From positions 1 through 38,777 of the forward strand of contig PYER01000028.1 in the NCBI GenBank assembly GCA_003017855.1: a stretch of 38,777 nt of DNA, in the 5' to 3' direction. The DNA comes from a filamentous cyanobacterium CCT1 (GTDB lineage Bacteria > Cyanobacteriota > Cyanobacteriia > Phormidesmidales > Phormidesmidaceae). The notes beneath the pieces are model-generated. The model saw only the letters and a program-made list of their open reading frames with translations. It had not been told where the DNA came from and ran no database searches. Positions 34,821-38,777 of the stretch are shown here, one piece after another (within the stretch, counting starts at the first letter, position 1; every line of letters begins with the position of its first letter). Position numbers and translations under genes: made by a program.

Positions 34821-35450
34821 ATGGATCTGTTCGCTACGGCCCTGCCCCCCTGCCGCCTCGGCAAAGTAGTTAAGTCTAACTCCCACTGCGACTACGTAGT
34901 GCAGGTAGACGATGCTCAGGATGTCTGCTCGCCGCCAGCGCCCGAAGACTGCGGTTTTGGCCAGTTTGTCAGTTTTGATGGCGATCGCCACTGGGCGGTG
35001 GGTCTGGTGTACAACTCGCAGCTGTTCAACCCGCTATTTTTTAACAGCGGTCCCCGGCTTTCCAGCGAACCCGACCCCCTGTTTACCCCCGACCTGGTAC
35101 AGGAAACGCGCACCCTGCTGGGGGTGGTGCTGGTGGGCACGCTAGAAGGTGAAGGCAACCAGCGCTACGGCAAACACGGCATTCCTCGGGTGGTGGTGCC
35201 GGCCAATACGCCCGTGTACTGCCTGCCGCCGGAGCAGGTTCACAGCTTTCACTGCAACGAAGACGGCCAGACGCAGTTTAGCTACTACAGCCACCTGCTC
35301 CGGTCGGGGGGCATGTTTGCAGCCCAGCTGGCCCAGCAGGTGCTGGCCGAATTGGTAGACAGCGGCCTGTTTACCGGAGCCGACCAAAAGGCGCTGATGG
35401 TGCTGGGCAAAGAGCTGAGCTGGAAAAATACCCTGGGAGCGATTCGGTAG
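34821..35450 (+). CDS. Conserved-looking hypothetical protein, possibly HAS-barrel
   Basis: I do not recognise the family with confidence. With the ATG at 34821 it has 209 residues. The N-terminal part (GKVVKSNSHCDYVVQVDDA through WAVGLVYNSQLFNP) has the pattern of a small beta-barrel such as the HAS-barrel of some cyanobacterial proteins. The middle has ETRTLLGVVLVGTLEGEGNQRYGKHGIPRVV, and the C-terminal half is helical (GGMFAAQLAQQVLAELVDSGLF). A longer frame from ATG 34788 is possible, but TACAAT at 34784-34789 overlaps it and resembles a -10 box, so the shorter start is preferred. It lies convergent to the DUF4394/CHRD gene. Confidence 0.75.
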   Translation: MDLFATALPPCRLGKVVKSNSHCDYVVQVDDAQDVCSPPAPEDCGFGQFVSFDGDRHWAVGLVYNSQLFNPLFFNSGPRLSSEPDPLFTPDLVQETRTLLGVVLVGTLEGEGNQRYGKHGIPRVVVPANTPVYCLPPEQVHSFHCNEDGQTQFSYYSHLLRSGGMFAAQLAQQVLAELVDSGLFTGADQKALMVLGKELSWKNTLGAIR

Positions 35451-35505
35451 ATTAACCCACCGAATCGCCCTCCCTTTTGCTTGCCGTAACTCGATTGTCA
35501 GCAGC

Positions 35506-38058
35506 CTAGAAGCTCAGGGATGCAGACAGATCGGCGATCGCAGCATTAACCTCAGCTTCCGTTGGCAGCAGGGCCGCTAGATTAGGAGTACTGCCTGCGA
35601 TGGCCGATCCCAGCGTCGCCAGGTCCTGTCCCAGCGGCGACATAGACAGGGTTTCTAGCAGGTCTCCCAGGTTATCGGTGATCGCTGGCCCGCCGGGAAT
35701 CCCCTTGGGCAGGGGCAGGTCCACACCACCATTCCCAGGGTTCATCAGATCGTCGGGTTCCTCACTCGCCATCGGGTTGGCCATAGCCACAAACCCCAGA
35801 AGGTTGCCAGACCCATCGCCCAGGGTGCCCAGGCTGGTAGCAGCTCCAGTCTCCAGATCGATGGTGTAGAGGGTGCTATCAGACACCGCAAAAGCAGCGT
35901 TGTCACCCTCAGCAGTGGAGAAAATATCGAAGCCGCCGACCACATCAAAATCAATCCCCAGGTCGCCCACCGTTACCAGGGTGCCGTCGTTGGGAGGGCT
36001 TTGCAGCAAAAGCTGGTCGAGCAGCGGATCGATGTTGTACAGCGCCGTGCTGGTGGTGCCGTCAACGGAGTTGGTATAGGCCGCTGCCGTCACATTGGGA
36101 TTTACCCCGGCACTGGCATCCTCCAAGGCAAAGGCCAGGGTGCCGTCCTCAAGTACCTCCCCAGTCTCTACATTAATGCGGAAGTTCTGGTCGTTATCGC
36201 CCACCAGGCGCAGGCGATCGGCCACCGGGTTAAAGTCAAAGCCAGTGACCACGCCGCCTTCAAAAGGCACCGACAGGGTGCTGACCAGGCTGGCTGCACC
36301 GCTGCTGGGGTCGATAGTGTAGAGGTTGTTGGCGGTGGTCAACCCATAGAGCAGGCCGTTGGCGGGGCGGGTGTCAATGCCCAGCAGGGTGCCCTCTACC
36401 CCGTTCACTTCCACAGAACTCACTTCGCCTGGAGCGGCGGCCCTGAACCCTAGCAGGGTGTTGTTGCTGGTCAGGGTTAGAAAATCAGGGGTCACGGGAG
36501 GAGTCGGGGGGGCATCCACTGCTGCTAAGCCAATGAGATTGCCGCTGGTCTCCAGGTTAAGGGAACCCAAGCCGGTCGCTGCCCCGGTGTTTAGATCGAT
36601 GGAGTAGAGCAGGCCGTCGGACACTGCAAAGGCCGCATTTTCCCCCTCGGTGGAGGAGACAATGTCGAACCCGCCGACTACGCCAAAATCAGCGCCCAGA
36701 TCACCCACAGTGACCAGGGTGCCATCGTTGGGTGGGTTTTGCAGAACCAGCTGATTGAGCAGGGCGTCAATGTTGTACAGCGCCGTACTTGTCGTTCCCG
36801 CAAAGGAGTTGGTGTAGGCTGCTGCGGTGATGTTGGGGTTGCCTCCGGTATTGCTGTCGCCCTCCCCAAAGGCCAGGGTGCCGTCTTCAATGACTTCCCC
36901 AGTCTCTACATTGATGCGAAAGTTCTGGTCGTTGTCGCCCACCAGGCGCAGGCGATCGGCCACCGGGTTAAAGTCAAAGCCCGTCACCACACCGCCTTCA
37001 AAGGGCACCGACAGAGTGCTAATCAGGCTGGCTACATCATCAGTAACAGAGAGGTTGCGCACGATGGGGCCATTCTCACCGGCCATACCCTGGTGCAGGT
37101 GAATGGCACTTCGAGGATTGCCCTCACTATCCACAGCACCAACGGGCAAGAGAGGGGCGCTCAAACCAGTAAAGGTGCCCTCTACCCCAAGCTGGCCGGT
37201 TGCCGCATCATAGATCGCTTCAAAGGAACCCGTGGCGGGGCCGTCGGGCACCATAGTGCCAACCTGCTGCGCCTCTTCTATGGGCACTCCCAGCTCAACC
37301 ACATCGCCCTTGACGGCGACAGCTACCTGCCCGCGCAGTTCGCCACCGCCAAAATTGTCGGTGTGGAGATTGACGTACAAAGCCTGGTCGAGCAGCAGAG
37401 CTTCCTCCTCGTCAGTCAGGGTAAAGGTGCCGCCGAAGCTGCCGTCGTCATTCACGCTGAAGTTGCGCAGAATAGGGCCATTTTCACCTGCCACCCCGCG
37501 ATGGAGATGAATAGAACTCTGGGGGTTGCCTTCGACATCAATGTCGCCAACGGGCATGAGCTCGGCGGTTAAATCGCTAAAGGTGCCGCTGATCCGCAGG
37601 GTGTTGGAGGCGTCGTCGTAGACCACATCGAAGCTGCCCATGGCGGGGCCGTCTGGCGGCGGGGCCTTAGCGCCGACTTCCTGGGATTCCTCCAGGGGCA
37701 GGCCAAAGGTAACGATATCGTTTTCTGGTTGAACATCGAGCTGCCCGCGCAGTTCGCCGCCCTCAAAGGCAGCGGTGTGCAGGTTGAGGTAAATGCCATC
37801 GTTGAGCAGCCCGGCGGCTTCATCTTTGGTGAGTGTAAACCGACCGCTGAAATCGCCAGAGCTAAACCCGTCGGGGTTGAGGGTATAGAGCTGGTTCGCC
37901 GTGGTGAGGCCGTAGATCAATCCATTGGCCGGGCGGATGTCAATGCCAATCAGGGTGCCGTCAATGCCGGTGACGGGGGTCGATGTCACCGCACTGAGGT
38001 CTTCGGGGTCAATAGAGATCAGCGAGTTGTTGTCAGTCAGAGCAATAAGACGTTGCAT
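35506..38058 (-). CDS. DUF4394/CHRD mosaic protein
   Basis: With the ATG at 38058, which follows an AAGGA site, the product is 850 residues. It has two DUF4394 modules, predicted beta-propeller-like (blocks LYGLTTANNLYTID, VSTLSVPFEGGVVTGFDFNPVADRLRLVGDNDQNFRINVETGEV and NPNVTAAAYTN). Two CHRD (chordin-like) units are inserted in the first module. They contain IHLHRGVAGENGPILRN and LYVNLHTDNFGGGELRGQV and occupy 37036-37866. No N-terminal signal peptide is seen, and the C-terminus (LPTEAEVNAAIADLSASLSF) could be a type I secretion signal; this is inference. An upstream TTG at 38121 is possible but less likely. The function is unknown; CHRD proteins are usually extracellular or membrane-linked. 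Nearly identical stretches in the two DUF4394 modules offer recombination sites. Confidence 0.88.
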   Translation of the reverse strand: MQRLIALTDNNSLISIDPEDLSAVTSTPVTGIDGTLIGIDIRPANGLIYGLTTANQLYTLNPDGFSSGDFSGRFTLTKDEAAGLLNDGIYLNLHTAAFEGGELRGQLDVQPENDIVTFGLPLEESQEVGAKAPPPDGPAMGSFDVVYDDASNTLRISGTFSDLTAELMPVGDIDVEGNPQSSIHLHRGVAGENGPILRNFSVNDDGSFGGTFTLTDEEEALLLDQALYVNLHTDNFGGGELRGQVAVAVKGDVVELGVPIEEAQQVGTMVPDGPATGSFEAIYDAATGQLGVEGTFTGLSAPLLPVGAVDSEGNPRSAIHLHQGMAGENGPIVRNLSVTDDVASLISTLSVPFEGGVVTGFDFNPVADRLRLVGDNDQNFRINVETGEVIEDGTLAFGEGDSNTGGNPNITAAAYTNSFAGTTSTALYNIDALLNQLVLQNPPNDGTLVTVGDLGADFGVVGGFDIVSSTEGENAAFAVSDGLLYSIDLNTGAATGLGSLNLETSGNLIGLAAVDAPPTPPVTPDFLTLTSNNTLLGFRAAAPGEVSSVEVNGVEGTLLGIDTRPANGLLYGLTTANNLYTIDPSSGAASLVSTLSVPFEGGVVTGFDFNPVADRLRLVGDNDQNFRINVETGEVLEDGTLAFALEDASAGVNPNVTAAAYTNSVDGTTSTALYNIDPLLDQLLLQSPPNDGTLVTVGDLGIDFDVVGGFDIFSTAEGDNAAFAVSDSTLYTIDLETGAATSLGTLGDGSGNLLGFVAMANPMASEEPDDLMNPGNGGVDLPLPKGIPGGPAITDNLGDLLETLSMSPLGQDLATLGSAIAGSTPNLAALLPTEAEVNAAIADLSASLSF
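37036..37866 (-). repeat. Two permuted CHRD units nested in a DUF4394 module
   Basis: The 831-base block encodes 277 residues made of exactly two CHRD-plus-linker units (141 and 136 residues), each starting at the FSGRFTLT or FGGTFTLT region and ending in SV(N/T)DD. The block starts and ends at the same internal point of the CHRD unit, directly after NPDG and directly before VASLIST of the host module. Confidence 0.8.
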
Positions 38059-38441
38059 AGATGTCCTTGTTTGTAGACACAGCATCGAAACGTTGATTGG
38101 GCTTTCAATTGCCTTGAGCAATCTCGCGGTGCTGTGGTGGCCTATCTAGCAAAGGTTCAGGAGCAGCGCGGGCTGCCCGGCACAGCGCCAGTACAATGTG
38201 CGGCTCAGCCATTTAAGGCTCAGCCTAACGATGTCGCAACCGAATCAAATCCTATGGCCGAGGGGCCTGTAAAGCTCTAAGTCGGCTGCCACAGAGGCGC
38301 GATTAGAGGCATCTTGCTAGACGGGCTAACCCAGTACCACCCTCAGTACGAAGTAGGGCAGCAATTGGTTTCTCTGGCCAGCGTTTCTCCGTCTAAAGGA
38401 AGAGTTAGAGAGCACGTTGAGCGTCGCGAGGAACGTTCGGC
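38059..38441. other. Spacer between the CHRD/DUF4394 gene and cobS, with a broken frame
   Basis: The plus strand carries a frame from GTG 38134 that stops at TAA 38278-38280 and then stays open to TAG 38443-38445 in the same frame. The second part reads ILLDGLTQYHPQYEVGQQLV. I do not recognise it, and it may be a decayed gene or chance. No further feature is clear. Confidence 0.35.
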
Positions 38442-38777
38442 TTAGGCCAGCGTAGCCAGACACAGCAGCAGGGTTTCGGTCCACTCGACCGTGGCGCCGT
38501 AGGTATCGCCCGTGTGCCCCCCCAGGCAGCGATTGAGCCAGGCCCCTGTCGCTAGGGCAAGGATGAGTCCGCCGCCGCCGCTAATGCCGATAAGTAGGAG
38601 ATGGTCTGGACTGTGCCATCCCCACAGGCCGTGCAGCGCCAGGGCCAGCCCCAGGCCTAGCAGCCAGTCCTGGGGCGATCGCATATGTTCCCGGTGCAAC
38701 GCCCCCTTGCCCTCAGCCCGCAGGTAGCGGTAGCGAGCGATCGCCACCACCTGCCCCCAGCGGCCCCACACCATCGC
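38442..38777 (-). CDS. cobS: Cobalamin synthase, 3' end (cut by the window edge)
   Basis: This is the C-terminal part of adenosylcobinamide-GDP ribazoletransferase, the membrane enzyme that joins the lower ligand to form cobalamin. The visible 111 codons end at TAA 38442 and begin outside the window, so the start is missing. Family marks are the helix WGRWGQVVAIARYRYLR followed by EGKGALH, several hydrophobic helices (WLLGLGLALALHG, LLLIGISGGGGLILALATGAW) and GGHTGDTYGATVEWTETLLLC, which carries the typical GDTYGA motif of CobS. Confidence 0.9.
   Translation of the reverse strand, partial: AMVWGRWGQVVAIARYRYLRAEGKGALHREHMRSPQDWLLGLGLALALHGLWGWHSPDHLLLIGISGGGGLILALATGAWLNRCLGGHTGDTYGATVEWTETLLLCLATLA

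Noticed and set aside
36739-37572. 277-codon plus-strand frame opposite the CHRD/DUF4394 gene
   Set aside because: It is a shadow of the repeats; its own repeats mirror those of the minus-strand gene.

Overview
The window looks like a piece of a cyanobacterial chromosome, probably from a filamentous Leptolyngbya/Nodosilinea-like lineage; the genus is inference. The evidence is recurrent GCGATCGC (HIP1) octamers, a valyl-tRNA synthetase carrying a two-helix insert of the cyanobacterial CAAD type, a Ycf23/DUF561 homologue, a hormogonium-polysaccharide glycosyltransferase (HpsE-like), and many proteins built from PAS, GAF and CheB/CheR modules. Gene content is mostly chromosomal housekeeping and signalling. 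I see no prophage, integrated plasmid, CRISPR array, rRNA or tRNA.

Layout. 1-3.0 kb: repeat hairpins, leuB, a small unrecognised ORF and an HpsE-like glycosyltransferase. 3.0-4.0 kb: a gene-free stretch with a nested inverted-repeat element. 4.0-12.5 kb: a signalling block with a PAS-GAF-GGDEF diguanylate cyclase, a PAS histidine kinase, wrbA on the opposite strand, two receiver-less CheB methylesterases and a CheR-PAS-coiled-coil-PAS protein. The last CheB and the CheR are translationally close; no chemoreceptor gene is visible. 12.5-16.5 kb: a second copy of the ATTCCC hairpin repeat, DUF561/Ycf23, a Uma2-like protein, then a persulfide-dioxygenase-like/rhodanese fusion and a dienelactone hydrolase on the minus strand. 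16.6-26.0 kb, all minus strand: DUF29, dnaB split by a large LAGLIDADG intein inside Walker A, a MATE transporter, valS with a CAAD-like insert, and malate dehydrogenase. 26.4-29.5 kb: a cNMP-binding/EAL phosphodiesterase whose 3' end runs antisense through a host-attachment-like gene, a GNAT acetyltransferase and a RelE-type toxin-antitoxin pair. 29.6-35.5 kb: PIN-PhoH ATPase, divergent proS, DUF2993, a GerMN protein and a conserved-looking hypothetical. 35.5-38.8 kb: a large DUF4394/CHRD mosaic protein and the 3' end of cobS, which is cut by the window edge.

Functional links. The diguanylate cyclase (4.0 kb) and EAL protein (26.4 kb) are opposing c-di-GMP enzymes. The cyclase, the kinase and the CheR protein all use EEL-rich coiled coils next to PAS domains, and the first two share a recognisably paralogous input module. 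The rhodanese fusion and dienelactone hydrolase are in line on one strand, with an AT-rich palindrome before the former.

The strongest unusual observations are: (1) a 23-bp tandem duplication at the end of the EAL gene that removes its apparent stop codon and extends it antisense over its neighbour; (2) exactly two circularly permuted CHRD units inserted into a DUF4394 module; (3) the Walker A intein with two HTH-like segments; (4) two 74-bp double-hairpin repeats whose stems show compensatory changes; and (5) three TGTGA motifs at an exact 22-bp period upstream of the cNMP/EAL gene.
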